Shown here in pieces: positions 42,916-52,725 of a stretch of 64,000 nt of DNA. The notes beneath the pieces are model-generated. The model was not told the origin of the DNA. It searched no databases and worked only from the letters and a program-made list of their open reading frames with translations. The stretch lies in the NCBI GenBank assembly GCA_963662765.2, contig CAXXUP010000008.1, positions 558,001 to 622,000 of the forward strand, given 5' to 3'. Numbering within the stretch: the stretch's first letter is position 1; each line of letters starts with the position of its first letter. Made by a program: the position numbers and the translations under genes. The stretch is from DATMXT01 sp963662765. Lineage in GTDB: Bacteria > Bacillota > Clostridia > Oscillospirales > Feifaniaceae.

Positions 42916-45900
42916 ATGAAAAAGAAGGCATTCGCAATTCTAGTATCATTTGCAATGATCATCTCTATGCTGCCTACAGTAGCTTTTTCCTTGGAGTTTA
43001 CCGATATGCCAGACGACTGGTCAACAACGGCACTTGAAAATGCGGTAAACAACGGGTTATTAATAGGTTACGATGGCAAAATCATGCCAAAGGACAATCT
43101 GACAAGAGCCCAAATGGCAGCCGCTATAAACAGGGCCTTTGGTGCAACTGAAAAGGCATCTCTGATCAGCTACACTGACGTAGCAGTTAATGCGTGGTAT
43201 TTTGATGACATGGCGAAGGCTGTGCAAATGCAAACCTTTGTCAGCAATGGAGATAAATTAAATCCAGAAATGAGTATTACACGTGAGGAAGCTTTTTTAG
43301 TACTTGCCCGTGCATTCAAATTATCTGGAGCCACTGAGCGTTCACTTGATGTGTTTTCAGATAAAGCTTTCGTGAGCCAATGGGCAAAAGACGGGGTTGC
43401 CTCCCTTGTGTCAGCAGGATATGTGATAGGCTCAAACGGCCAATTAAATCCAAAGCAGGACATAACAAGGGCAGAGTTCGCTCAAATTCTTGATAACCTT
43501 TTGAAACAGTATATCAAAAAAGCAGGCGATGTTACCGAGGTGGTCAATGGCAATATTATGGTTAATACGCCGGGTGTCACGCTGAAAAACCTGTTGGTAA
43601 ACGGCGACCTTATCATTGGTGACGGAGTTGGCGACGGCGAGGTGGTATTGGATAGTGTAGAAGTCACCGGCAGACTTGTCATTCGCGGCGGCGGCGTGAA
43701 TTCGATTATCATCAAAGGGAACTCAGATGTATCTAGTGTGGTTATCGCCAGGATTGATGGAAAAGTCAGCGTGAAAGTTCAGGGAGATGCCAATGTTGAA
43801 GTGATTTACATAGACGATGGTTCCAACGACGTCAATGTGGAAGGAACCGTTGGAAATATTCAAGTGGAAGCGACCGACATTGTGGTTACTGTGGTTGCCG
43901 CAACAATCAATTCGGTGGAAGTTTTCGGGGAAAACTCAAGGGTCATTGTTGACACGAATTCAACAGTGGTAACGGTTAGCATTGAGAAAAATGCGAACAA
44001 AGCCAAAGTTGAGGTTTTGGGTACCGTTGCGACAGTCACAACTACAGCGGAAGGCACTTCGGTTACAGGTACAGGAACAGTAACAACCGTGGAAGCGCAA
44101 TCCGGTGCGACAGGCGCCAGCATCGAAACGCCAAACACGCAAATTTCAGTTGAGGCCGGTGTTTCAGGCGTTACTGGCGGCGGCGGAGAGGCCATCCAGA
44201 GCGGTTCGACCGCAACCAACAATGCGTCCGGCACTGATGTGGTAGCGTCGACAGCACCATCAACAGACGATGGCGACGATAGCGACGATGACGGCTTACC
44301 AACAGCAGAGGTCACAAATGTGAGCGTTGCTAATTCGGAAACGGTTGTTGTAACAATGTCAGAATTAACCGGCGCAACGTTCGCCTGGAATGGGAGCGCC
44401 GTAACCGGTACTTATGCAGATGACAAATACACAGTAACTGTGCCGACAATCAAAGCGGTAGCCAACAGATTGATCGTGTCTGCAACCGATTACGCAAGTG
44501 CCACAAAGGACATTGCAATTGAAGATGGCACTTACGGTAACCTGACGGTTGTCAGCGACAGCGCTGAATTAAAAGCAGCAATAGCAGCTCAAGCTGATGA
44601 TCAAGTTTGGATTCTGAAAAGTGCCGTATATGATGTAACAGGGCATGTTGACGCAGCACCTGGGATTACGGAGTGCACAGGCTCAAAAATGATCATCAGG
44701 GGCAACAAAATCACGATACAGGGAATTGGAACGCCAACGATTATCGCAGATTCAGATGCCGGATTTGTTCTCAGCGATGACGGGACGCTGACAGGACAAC
44801 AGGCAATCTATATATTGGGTGATGGTGTTTCGATAGACGGAATTAAAATCGTTCCAACAAATGATGAGAATATAACCATTTGCATCGAAGGAGATGATAT
44901 TGCATTAAGCAATATCATAACAGAACCGAGAAGCGGCAGTACGGTGGGCGGTGTAATATACTTTAATAATGCCGGAAAAACCGCTTCGCTCAGCAACGCA
45001 GTCTTAAACTTTGGACGAATCAGTTTCTGGGGAGCCACAGGAGCTACAATCACATTAAGTGATGTTGAAGTGAAATTTTCCGGATCCTCACAGGAAGGTG
45101 AAGGCCCATATTATGCTTATTACAATCCGAGCCTTGCTACAGTGACTGCAACAGACCTTATCGTGACAATGTCGGCTGCAATAGGCAGGGGATTGCAAAC
45201 CGCTGTCGGTATGCTGCCGAGCGGCGCAACTGTTATACTGGATGCAGGGACGTATTATATTGCGGCGGCCTTGACGAAGCCAACCGGAGTTACCGTTGAT
45301 ACGGATACGAATGATGCGACAATTGTGATTGCGCAAAACATCGTCAATGCGGTATATTCCGGTACGGACACAGAGGCTATCGGCGGCATTAAGCGTTATT
45401 CGACCATCCAGGCGGCTGTTAGCGGAGCTACTGCGGGCGATATCCTCTTTGTGGCGGCAGGCACATATACCGAGATCGGCGAAATAGAAATCACAAAAGC
45501 ATTGACGATTAAGGGGCAAAACTACTGGGATGGCGATACGTATCACGAAAGCACTTTCGTCAGTGTAACGCCTGTTACCGGGCTGACGCATTGTGACACA
45601 ATTTTCTGGGTACATGATTGTGCCGATGTCTATATTTCCGGATTTACGCTTGACCGTGCTGCGGAGATAGGTGGAGTGGAAACTCCCACATCAGAAACCG
45701 GTGTAGTGTTTACCGGAGGCTGTGATTTTAATGGCAGCATCGTCAGCGATTGCAAAGTCATCGACGAGCGGGTCGTACCGGATGACAACTGCTTCAGCGC
45801 CCTTGAGGTCATCCAGGCGGACAATGTCATTTTTGAAAACAATATTGTGGAAGGTGTTGTCAATGAAAATGAATTTGCTGCCGAAGAGTTCTACGACGGA

Positions 45901-46743
45901 GGTATTGGCGAACTCGGAGGGTGTGAGGGCATCGTCATAAGAGGCAATCATATCGATGGCCTCGGGACAGCGGTATCGCCGAGAGGCGGTTCAGGGATTT
46001 CCTGCGTTATGGCGGGAGCCGTAACGATTGAGGACAACGAAATTACGGGATGCCGCTACGGTATCTACGAGAATCAGGTTGACATTGCAATATCAAACAA
46101 TGACATTTACTCGAATGACATCGGAGTTCAGTGCGGATGGACATTGGATCTGCACAACAATTCGATTTATGATAACCCTGTCAGCATTTCCTGCGGCTTT
46201 ACGGCAGGGGAAAAAGTGGATGTTACGGGAAACTATTGGGGCGATACGGATTACGCCTCTATCGCGGAAACGTTTGACGGCAATGCAGCATTTTTCCCTT
46301 GGGCGATGGACAGGACACAGGACGGCGGCGGAAATTACGTAAATCTGTGCCCGATTGTCGTCAATGGCGATTGGTCTGCATATACACAAAATACCGCGCC
46401 CATACCAACGCTTACGGAAGGCGCCGCAAACTATCCCGAGCTGGCCCGGGTACAGGCGGATATCGATGGCGATGGGACGGATGAGATCTACAATATTGGA
46501 ATAAATGCCTTTGGGACGTTGGAGGAGGCAATTGCAAAAGCAAATGCCGGCGATACGATCGTACTGGAAAACAGCATTTCGCTCTTCGCTGATGATACGC
46601 TCAAAGCAGGCGTGACTTTGATTGTCCAGGTGGGCAAAACACTGACAATCGCATCCGGCGCTACATTCACAATTGAAGATGGCGCAACCATTATCGGAAC
46701 CATCGCTGGCGAAGGAAATTGGACCGGCAAGATTCCTGATTGA
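42916..46743 (+). CDS. Giant SLH-anchored parallel beta-helix surface protein
   Basis: 1275 residues. Signal peptide (cut near VAFS/LEF, 26), three SLH repeats (about 27-80 with TRAQMAAAINRAF, 86-140 with TREEAFLVLARAF, 147-205 with TRAEFAQILDNLL; these match the consensus better than the S-layer trio). A Val/Thr/Gly-rich beta-solenoid (about 215-420), an Asp-rich linker near 455-465, an Ig/cadherin-like stretch, and a C-terminal right-handed beta-helix (about 640-1180) with repeats of the form NNDIYSNDIGV and DNEITGCRYGI, as in pectate-lyase or NosD-like folds. Possibly a polysaccharide-binding or degrading surface protein, but no catalytic motif is assured. Lower GC and different codon use from its neighbours suggest transfer. 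Confidence 0.82.
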   Translation: MKKKAFAILVSFAMIISMLPTVAFSLEFTDMPDDWSTTALENAVNNGLLIGYDGKIMPKDNLTRAQMAAAINRAFGATEKASLISYTDVAVNAWYFDDMAKAVQMQTFVSNGDKLNPEMSITREEAFLVLARAFKLSGATERSLDVFSDKAFVSQWAKDGVASLVSAGYVIGSNGQLNPKQDITRAEFAQILDNLLKQYIKKAGDVTEVVNGNIMVNTPGVTLKNLLVNGDLIIGDGVGDGEVVLDSVEVTGRLVIRGGGVNSIIIKGNSDVSSVVIARIDGKVSVKVQGDANVEVIYIDDGSNDVNVEGTVGNIQVEATDIVVTVVAATINSVEVFGENSRVIVDTNSTVVTVSIEKNANKAKVEVLGTVATVTTTAEGTSVTGTGTVTTVEAQSGATGASIETPNTQISVEAGVSGVTGGGGEAIQSGSTATNNASGTDVVASTAPSTDDGDDSDDDGLPTAEVTNVSVANSETVVVTMSELTGATFAWNGSAVTGTYADDKYTVTVPTIKAVANRLIVSATDYASATKDIAIEDGTYGNLTVVSDSAELKAAIAAQADDQVWILKSAVYDVTGHVDAAPGITECTGSKMIIRGNKITIQGIGTPTIIADSDAGFVLSDDGTLTGQQAIYILGDGVSIDGIKIVPTNDENITICIEGDDIALSNIITEPRSGSTVGGVIYFNNAGKTASLSNAVLNFGRISFWGATGATITLSDVEVKFSGSSQEGEGPYYAYYNPSLATVTATDLIVTMSAAIGRGLQTAVGMLPSGATVILDAGTYYIAAALTKPTGVTVDTDTNDATIVIAQNIVNAVYSGTDTEAIGGIKRYSTIQAAVSGATAGDILFVAAGTYTEIGEIEITKALTIKGQNYWDGDTYHESTFVSVTPVTGLTHCDTIFWVHDCADVYISGFTLDRAAEIGGVETPTSETGVVFTGGCDFNGSIVSDCKVIDERVVPDDNCFSALEVIQADNVIFENNIVEGVVNENEFAAEEFYDGGIGELGGCEGIVIRGNHIDGLGTAVSPRGGSGISCVMAGAVTIEDNEITGCRYGIYENQVDIAISNNDIYSNDIGVQCGWTLDLHNNSIYDNPVSISCGFTAGEKVDVTGNYWGDTDYASIAETFDGNAAFFPWAMDRTQDGGGNYVNLCPIVVNGDWSAYTQNTAPIPTLTEGAANYPELARVQADIDGDGTDEIYNIGINAFGTLEEAIAKANAGDTIVLENSISLFADDTLKAGVTLIVQVGKTLTIASGATFTIEDGATIIGTIAGEGNWTGKIPD

Positions 46744-46767
46744 TTCGTATAATTTCATTTATAACAA

Positions 46768-46807
46768 CTCCAGGCCCTCACCGGCTTAAGCCGGTGAGGG
46801 CCTGGAG
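46768..46807. terminator. 40-bp perfect palindrome between convergent genes
   Basis: Two exact 20-bp arms with no spacer (centre at 46787/46788, CTT|AAG). It lies just after the beta-helix gene and before the convergent truncated gene. It lacks a T-run on either side, so it may be a bidirectional terminator of the U-poor kind or the edge of an inserted segment. Confidence 0.55.
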
Positions 46808-46914
46808 CTTAGAATTGATAGGGTATTCTTAATTCACTATTTAGCTACGTAAGGATTAAAGAGATTGTTACTTAAAAAGCGGCATAATTATATCCTACTG
46901 CTGCGCCCAGTCTT

Positions 46915-47274
46915 TCAAGCACTGTACGCACGCGCAGCGCTGTATACGCCGTCAAGATATTGCACCGCCGTCACGGTCTCCCCTTTGCGCGCCCCGCCCA
47001 GAATGGTCGCCTCGAAAGCGACCTGCACGTCCGAAACCGTGCCGCTGTCCGAGGCATATTCTTCCGAAGTCCGATCCGTGACGGTGTTAACTCTTGCCGT
47101 TACGACGGCCTCATCCGGCAGCGCGTTTTTAAAGGAACCCAGATTTTCGGTCGCAATCCGGATTCCGACATAGAGGAATATCACAAAGAGCACCACTGCC
47201 GCGATGTAAAGCAGCACGGCGGGTTCTGTTTTTCTTTTTGGGTGTTTTTTTTTCTTCTCTTTTTTTATTCCCAT
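46915..47274 (-). pseudogene. N-terminal fragment of a YibE/F-like membrane protein
   Basis: 119 residues: very basic start (KKEKKKKHPKRK), one membrane helix (VLLYIAAVVLFVIFLYVGI), then a beta-rich domain, VTARVNTVTDRTSEEYASDSG ... ATILGGARKGETVTAVQ, whose ILxGxxKGExV pattern is that of the YibE/F N-terminus. The family normally continues with seven or so further helices; here the frame stops soon after, right at the border with the AT-rich region. GAGGTGA precedes the ATG (47274). In the shifted frame the next 19 codons stay open to a stop at 46872. Likely truncated by rearrangement; a small intact protein is the alternative. Confidence 0.6.
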
Positions 47275-47372
47275 GGGTCACCTCAGCATGCAAAATAGAG
47301 TTCCGATTTGGATATTTCAGTATACCATTCGAAATTTAAAATGACACTCGCTAGTCAATGGCACCGACAACT

Positions 47373-47413
47373 GAAAAAGACAGGGCCTGCGGCATGGTGT
47401 CCGGGCCCTGTCT
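47373..47413 (-). terminator. Terminator of the transglutaminase-SLH gene
   Basis: 10-bp stem AGACAGGGCC / GGCCCTGTCT (47378-47387, 47404-47413); leftward it is followed by T5. Confidence 0.82.
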
Positions 47414-47448
47414 GTAGTTTTACTTTGCCGGTGTCGATATCTTTTGCG

Positions 47449-48663
47449 CTACACTTTTTCGAGCACAATGCCGAGCTTTGCGGCAAAGGCGGCATCTTCG
47501 GTCAGCAGTGCGCGGATGGTCATCTCGGCCACATCACCCCGCAGGAAGGGGCTGGTGCCGGCCAGAAAGCCCATGGCGGCTGCCGTGTCGACCGCGGTTT
47601 CCCACTTGAAGTCGCCGGCAGCCTCGCTGTAGCCCATTGCCCGAAGCAGAAAAGTGGCATAGTCGCGAGCGGTGCCTATATCGGCGGCACCGTAAATGCC
47701 GTCGCCGTAGCCCTTAGCAAGCCCCCTGTCATAGAGCACCGATGCGTAACCTGCCGCCCACTGGGGTACATCGGTGAAGGGGCAGGTGCCAGTGTAGGAG
47801 AGGGCTTCCTCTTCAAGTCCAAGAGCCCGCACGAACATGACGGCGAGCTCCATGCGGGTGGGAGCACGTTCGAGCTCGAAGCCGGTACCGGTGCCGACAA
47901 ACATGCCGATGCCGCGCAGCGCCTGCGCCATTTCAAGTTGGGTCATCCCGTCAACGTCGGAGAGTGCCATGGGTGCGGAGTCTGTGAGACCGTAGTACCA
48001 CTCGCCGAAGGCGATGGCGTCGGCAATCGTCATCTCGGAGTCGGAATCCGGCGCATGGTCGGGAAGCTCCTCGGGCGAGACCATGAAGTAGGCGCCCTTA
48101 TCGCCGCCGGTGTCGTCCCAGGTGGCGTCCACAACGTACCATGCCCCCTCACTGTATACGAGGTTAAAGGAGTGGTTGATGTCCTCGGCCCCTATGTAGA
48201 GGCAGGGGATGCCAGCCTCCTGACAGAGCATCAGAATGGCCCTGCTGTAACCGTCGCAAACGGCGCGGCCGTCGTCGAAGACACCGCGGGCGGAATAGGC
48301 ATTTGCACCGCTCCCGTCGTAAACCGTATGGGAGAGGACATAGTCGTGAATCTCCTCAATGGTGGAGCCAGCGTCGGGCGGGCTCACAATCGCGGGCTCA
48401 GCGTTCATTTCCCAGGTCGTGTAGCCGTTCCCCCAGGTCCATTCGAGCTGAAAGGAGTATGGCACAACCGAAGCTGCCAGCGCCAGAACCTTGCCGGAGT
48501 CGGCCGCTGCGTCGGTTTTGGCAGTGAAGGAGAGGTCATATCCGAGTGAATAGTTCTCAGCAAGTCCTTTGGCCACCATCAGTTCGTAATCACCGACATA
48601 GGCGGCGCCGGGCAGTGTCAGCCCAACCGCCAGCAGCAGCGCCATGAACGTCTTTTTCATCAT
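47449..48663 (-). CDS. Transglutaminase-like protein with C-terminal SLH repeats
   Basis: 404 residues from ATG 48663 (CGGAGG upstream; the next codon is also ATG). Signal peptide ending near GAAYVG. Residues about 110-210 are a transglutaminase-like thiol fold: Cys in GRAVCDGYSRAILMLC, His in DINHSFNLV and Asp in WYVVDATWDD complete a Cys-His-Asp triad. The C-terminal 170 residues hold SLH-type repeats (TRMELAVMFVRALG; FTDVPQWAAGYASVLYDRG, the last 8 before KGYGDG; TARDYATFLLRAMG). Such proteins are thought to be wall-bound peptidases or cross-linking enzymes; substrate unknown. Confidence 0.85.
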   Translation of the reverse strand: MMKKTFMALLLAVGLTLPGAAYVGDYELMVAKGLAENYSLGYDLSFTAKTDAAADSGKVLALAASVVPYSFQLEWTWGNGYTTWEMNAEPAIVSPPDAGSTIEEIHDYVLSHTVYDGSGANAYSARGVFDDGRAVCDGYSRAILMLCQEAGIPCLYIGAEDINHSFNLVYSEGAWYVVDATWDDTGGDKGAYFMVSPEELPDHAPDSDSEMTIADAIAFGEWYYGLTDSAPMALSDVDGMTQLEMAQALRGIGMFVGTGTGFELERAPTRMELAVMFVRALGLEEEALSYTGTCPFTDVPQWAAGYASVLYDRGLAKGYGDGIYGAADIGTARDYATFLLRAMGYSEAAGDFKWETAVDTAAAMGFLAGTSPFLRGDVAEMTIRALLTEDAAFAAKLGIVLEKV

Positions 48664-48759
48664 AAACAGCCTCCGTTTTGTGGGGGATGGTAGCGCAACT
48701 AATACGCTCTTTCTATTTTGACGAAAAATAATGTCCAAAAGATGCATAGCGGAAAAAAA

Positions 48760-51306
48760 TTACAAAGCGGCAATATTTTTTGCCCCCTTGCCGGAGCTTT
48801 TTGCCTGCAGACTGCGTTGGATGGGCAGCAGTAGTTCGTGGGCGACAAGCGGCACCGCAGATAGGGCGCAAAGCCGCAGCCACTGCTCGGGGGAGAGCCG
48901 CACCGTATCGAATACACGGATGAGGAAGGGTACTTCGGTGACGGCGACCTGAAGTGCAAGCCCTATGGCAAAGGAGAAGATCATGAGCGGGTTTGAGGTG
49001 TGGTTCATGCGAAAAATCGATTTTGTCACGTCCCGCATGCCGATGGCGTGGAAAAGCTCGGAGATGCCCAGAACTGTGAAGGCATAAGTCTGGCCGGCGG
49101 TTATCGAAACCTGCAGGCCCTCCATAAAGGCGTAGAGTGTGCAAGCCGCCACCAGCACCCCGTAGAAAATGGTGGTGAAGAGTCCGCCGCCGGCAAAGAG
49201 GCTTTCGGCGGGGTCGCGCGGCGGCCTGCGCATGAGGGCGGTGTTGTCGTGCCTGTCAACGCCCAGGGCCAGCCCCGGCAGCGAGTCGGTGATGAGGTTG
49301 ACCCAAAGGATGTGAATGGCCCGCAGCGGGGCGGCAAGACCCACTGCAATGGCGGCGGTCATGGTGATGATCTCTCCGAAGTTGGAGGAGAGTAGGAAGA
49401 GCACAGACTTTTTTATGTTGGAATAAATGCCGCGGCCCTCTGAAATGGCCCGCTCAATGGTGGCGAAATTGTCGTCTGAGAGCACCATGTCGGAGGCCGA
49501 CCGGGCGACGTCGGTGCCGGTGATGCCCATGGATACGCCGATGTCGGCAATTTTCAGGGAGGGTGCGTCGTTGACACCGTCGCCGGTCATAGAGACGATG
49601 TGACCTTTCTCCCGCAGGGCGTTCACAATTTTAACCTTGTGGGCGGGGGAGACTCTGGCGAAGACCCGCAGATTTTCAATGCGGGCGGCAAGGGCCGCGT
49701 CGTCCAGTTTATCGAGCTGCACCCCCGTCATGCACTGGGAAATATCCTCGGCGATGCCCAGCTCTTTTGCAATGGCAAAAGCAGTATCGGGGTGGTCGCC
49801 GGTGATCATGACGGTACGCACCCCCGCCTGCTTGAAAGAGACGACGGCGGCCGCAGCCTCCGGTCGGGGAGGATCGATCATGCCGACCAGGCCGACAAAC
49901 GTGAGTGCCTCTTCGACCGGCTTCTTGTCGTCCAGGCGCTTCGCTAAGGCTAAAACCCGCAGCGCCTTGGCTGACATGTCGGCTGCAGCTTTTTCTATTT
50001 CAGCACGGCGGGCGGGCGACAGGTCGGTGCAGAGGTCCAAAATCCCCTCGACCGAGCCCTTGGTGAAAGAGATGGTGGTGTCGCCGTCTTTGTGCAGCGT
50101 GGTCATGCGCTTACGATCGCTGTCAAAGGGCAGCTCGCCGACGCGGGGGTAATGTTCCTCAAGCCCCAGACGGGTGAGGGGGACGCCCATATCGAGCAGC
50201 GCAAGCTCAGTCGGGTCGCCGTACCGCACGCCGCCCTCAGTCGAGGCGTCGTTGCAGAGCATCATGCCCCGAACAAGAATTTCCGATTTTTCAGGCCAGT
50301 ATTCGGTGACGGTCATACGGTTTTGGGTTAATGTGCCGGTCTTGTCGGAGCAGACAACGCTGACAGCCCCCAGCGTTTCGACCGAGGGTAGCCGTTTTAC
50401 GATGGTTCCGACCGCGACAAGTCGCTGCACCCCGAGAGCCAGCACGATGGTGACGACGGCGGCAAGTCCCTCGGGTACGGCCGCGACGGCAAGCGATATA
50501 GCGGTCAGCAGCATTTCACCGACCGGCCTGCCCTGCCAGATGGCAAGGGCGAAGAGCCCACCACAGAGTACGACGGCTAGGATGCCCAGCAGCTTGCCGA
50601 GGTCAGCCAGCCGCCGCTGGAGCGGAGTGGTCTCGTCGCCCACCGCCTGCACCATGCCGGCAATGCGGCCGAGCTCAGTCTCCATACCGACGGAGGTCAC
50701 AATCCCCTCGCCTCTTCCGTAGGCGACGGCGGTTGACAGATAGGCCATGTTGATGCGGTCGCCGAGCGGCAGCTCACCTTTTGCGATAAAGTCAGCGTCC
50801 TTTTCGGCCGGTACCGACTCGCCGGTCAGGGCCGATTCTTCAATTTTCAAGCTGGCCGAGGATAAGAGCCGCAGGTCTGCCGGCACGGTGCGCCCTGCTT
50901 CGAGCAGCACAAGGTCGCCTCTTACAAGCTCTTCGGCCGGAATTTCGACGGTTCTGCCGTCCCGCCGCACGACGGCTGTGGGACTGGAGAGCCTTTTTAA
51001 GGCCTCCAGTGAGTCTTGGGCCTTGCCCTCCTGCACTGTGCCGATAAAGGCATTGAGCAGGACGACGGCCAGGATGATGGCGGCGTCACCGGCTTCATGG
51101 ACTGCGATGGACACGGCAGCTGCCCCGAACAGGATATAGATCAGAGGGTCCCGTAGTTGGGACAAAAACATGGAAAGCCTAGTCTTTTTCTTTTCCTCGA
51201 CAAGCTTGTTGGGGCCATCCCGCTTCAGGCGCTGTACGGCCTCTTCCTGTGTCAGGCCGTAGCCCAGTTCATGTCGGATTTCTTCGGATGTTTTTTGTTC
51301 GTACAC
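48760..51306 (-). CDS. P-type cation ATPase (PMCA/SERCA-like), probable Mn2+ or Ca2+ exporter
   Basis: 848 residues from GTG 51306 (AAGGAG upstream). Cation_ATPase_N, actuator TGES (161-164), M4 VPEGL (about 278-281), phosphorylated Asp321 in CSDKTGTLTQ, MIDPPRPE, TGDHPDTA, TGDGVNDAPSLK and M6 NLITDSLPGLALG. This subfamily includes Ca2+ exporters and Mn2+ exporters such as Lactococcus YoaB and pneumococcal MgtA. Because the gene is preceded by a yybP-ykoY type leader, Mn2+ export is the better guess. The frame extends upstream to 51432 but that part lies in the leader. Confidence 0.93.
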   Translation of the reverse strand: MYEQKTSEEIRHELGYGLTQEEAVQRLKRDGPNKLVEEKKKTRLSMFLSQLRDPLIYILFGAAAVSIAVHEAGDAAIILAVVLLNAFIGTVQEGKAQDSLEALKRLSSPTAVVRRDGRTVEIPAEELVRGDLVLLEAGRTVPADLRLLSSASLKIEESALTGESVPAEKDADFIAKGELPLGDRINMAYLSTAVAYGRGEGIVTSVGMETELGRIAGMVQAVGDETTPLQRRLADLGKLLGILAVVLCGGLFALAIWQGRPVGEMLLTAISLAVAAVPEGLAAVVTIVLALGVQRLVAVGTIVKRLPSVETLGAVSVVCSDKTGTLTQNRMTVTEYWPEKSEILVRGMMLCNDASTEGGVRYGDPTELALLDMGVPLTRLGLEEHYPRVGELPFDSDRKRMTTLHKDGDTTISFTKGSVEGILDLCTDLSPARRAEIEKAAADMSAKALRVLALAKRLDDKKPVEEALTFVGLVGMIDPPRPEAAAAVVSFKQAGVRTVMITGDHPDTAFAIAKELGIAEDISQCMTGVQLDKLDDAALAARIENLRVFARVSPAHKVKIVNALREKGHIVSMTGDGVNDAPSLKIADIGVSMGITGTDVARSASDMVLSDDNFATIERAISEGRGIYSNIKKSVLFLLSSNFGEIITMTAAIAVGLAAPLRAIHILWVNLITDSLPGLALGVDRHDNTALMRRPPRDPAESLFAGGGLFTTIFYGVLVAACTLYAFMEGLQVSITAGQTYAFTVLGISELFHAIGMRDVTKSIFRMNHTSNPLMIFSFAIGLALQVAVTEVPFLIRVFDTVRLSPEQWLRLCALSAVPLVAHELLLPIQRSLQAKSSGKGAKNIAAL

Positions 51307-51481
51307 TTTTTTGCTCCTTTTTATGATTGGCAAATCGGAAAACCTGCGTGCTGGTTTGGCCCTTTTTCCGCCCGACGGGGATATCCTTCTTGGCGGACCG
51401 CCGCCCGCCCGCTTTGCGAAAGACAAAAGCATGAAAAATATCCGCTCCGGTTTTCCTATGTGCCAACGATGAACTTATTAT

Positions 51482-51640
51482 AGAAAAAACGAGACTTTTC
51501 ATGCATTAACATGAAAAGTCTCGTTAATCACATTGTGACTCCCGCACCAGACGGCCAAGTGGGCCGCCATGCCTGTTGATGCGGGACACACAGTGGGGTT
51601 TGAGGGCCCACTGCGGAAACTACTCCCTTATGGTAGTAAT
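51482..51640 (-). ncRNA. yybP-ykoY (manganese) riboswitch with transcription terminator
   Basis: On the minus strand the RNA begins with the conserved GGGAGUAGU (about 51628-51620), has a long arm whose tip region contains CAUCAACA, a GC-rich hairpin (GGCGGCCC...), and closes with AACGAGACUUUU, which pairs with the opening AAGG. The same closing strand is also the 5' arm of a perfect 16-bp terminator (51525-51510 with 51503-51488, loop 6 nt) that ends in T6. The two folds exclude each other: metal-stabilised aptamer favours read-through into the P-type ATPase gene. Assigned by recalled consensus, not by a covariance search. Confidence 0.85.
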
Positions 51641-51667
51641 ATATACCAAAGACGGGAAATTTGTCAA
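51638..51667 (-). promoter_or_regulatory. Promoter of the riboswitch-ATPase transcript
   Basis: TTGACA (51667-51662), 18-bp spacer, TATATT (51643-51638). It places the aptamer at the very start of the transcript. Confidence 0.75.
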
Positions 51668-51720
51668 GCGGGGAAGACGACAAATCTGCCCGATTGCAGG
51701 CAGTTGTTCACAAATTCCTT

Positions 51721-51749
51721 GTTGAGCAGCAGGTTTTGGTCTGATATAA
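51721..51749 (+). promoter_or_regulatory. Promoter of the DUF1385-prmC genes
   Basis: TTGAGC (51721-51726), 17-bp spacer, TATAAT (51744-51749); divergent from the riboswitch promoter. Confidence 0.75.
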
Positions 51750-51792
51750 TATACTTTACGCAAATGCGCGATCGATTGATTGGAGAGAATTC

Positions 51793-52725
51793 ATGGGAAG
51801 AGAACACAAGACCTCCGTCGGGGGGCAGGCCATATACGAGGGGGTCATGATGCGGGGCCCTAAAAAATACGCCGTATCGGTGCGGCTGCCGGACGGCAGC
51901 ATTGACACCGTCGTCAAGGATAATAAGAGCATTAAGGACAAATACCCCATTTTCAAACTCCCGTTGCTGCGGGGAGTGGCGGGGCTCTTTGAGTCGCTGT
52001 CACTTGGATACAGCACCTTGATTTACTCCTTTGAAAAAGCGGGGCTCGAGGAGGAGGAGCCGACTAAGTTCGACCGATGGCTCGAGCGGGTGTTCGGCGA
52101 ATCAGCATCCAAGGTCCTGCTTGGGATCGGCACGGTGCTCGGCGTGGTGCTGGCACTGGGCCTCTTTGTTTTGCTGCCGTCCTTTGGAGTCAAGCTCATC
52201 TCGGGCTATGTGCCGGACTGGTCCCGGTCTTTGCTGGAGGGCCTCATCAAAATTGCCGTTTTCATTGCATACCTTGCCGCCGTCTCCAAAATGCCGGACA
52301 TCGCCCGCACCTTCGAGTACCATGGCGCCGAACACAAGGCCATCTTCACCTACGAGCAGGGGGCCCAGCTTACGGTCGAAAACGTGCGAACCCGCGGCCG
52401 GTTCCACCCACGGTGCGGCACCAGCTTTTTGCTCATCGTGCTTGTCATCAGCATTTTGGTATCCTCGCTGCCCATCGTCACCTGGGACAATGTGCTTATA
52501 AGGGCGCTGACGAAACTTGCGCTGTTGCCCGTTGTCGTCGGCATCTCCTATGAGCTCATCCAGTTTGCCGGCCGGCACGACAACATCTTCACCCGGATCG
52601 TATCCGCCCCGGGACTCTGGCTGCAGCGCATCACGACGAAGGAGCCGGACGACAGTCAAATCGAGGTGGCCATCGCCTCTATGCTGCCGGTGCTGACCGG
52701 CAACCCGGAGGACGACACGTGGTAA
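51793..52725 (+). CDS. DUF1385 membrane protein (YqhQ-like)
   Basis: 310 residues. The N-terminal GGQAIYEGVMMRGP and the later EYHGAEHKAIFTYE and RFHPRCGTSFL are the hallmarks of DUF1385. Four or so membrane helices surround them. Function unknown; in many Firmicutes the gene sits next to prmC, as here, where the two overlap by 7 bp. GGAGAG before the ATG. Confidence 0.9.
   Translation: MGREHKTSVGGQAIYEGVMMRGPKKYAVSVRLPDGSIDTVVKDNKSIKDKYPIFKLPLLRGVAGLFESLSLGYSTLIYSFEKAGLEEEEPTKFDRWLERVFGESASKVLLGIGTVLGVVLALGLFVLLPSFGVKLISGYVPDWSRSLLEGLIKIAVFIAYLAAVSKMPDIARTFEYHGAEHKAIFTYEQGAQLTVENVRTRGRFHPRCGTSFLLIVLVISILVSSLPIVTWDNVLIRALTKLALLPVVVGISYELIQFAGRHDNIFTRIVSAPGLWLQRITTKEPDDSQIEVAIASMLPVLTGNPEDDTW

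Noticed and set aside
47308..48549. 413-codon ORF on the plus strand over the transglutaminase-SLH gene
   Set aside because: No ribosome site, starts in an intergenic region, and conflicts with a well-supported minus-strand gene.
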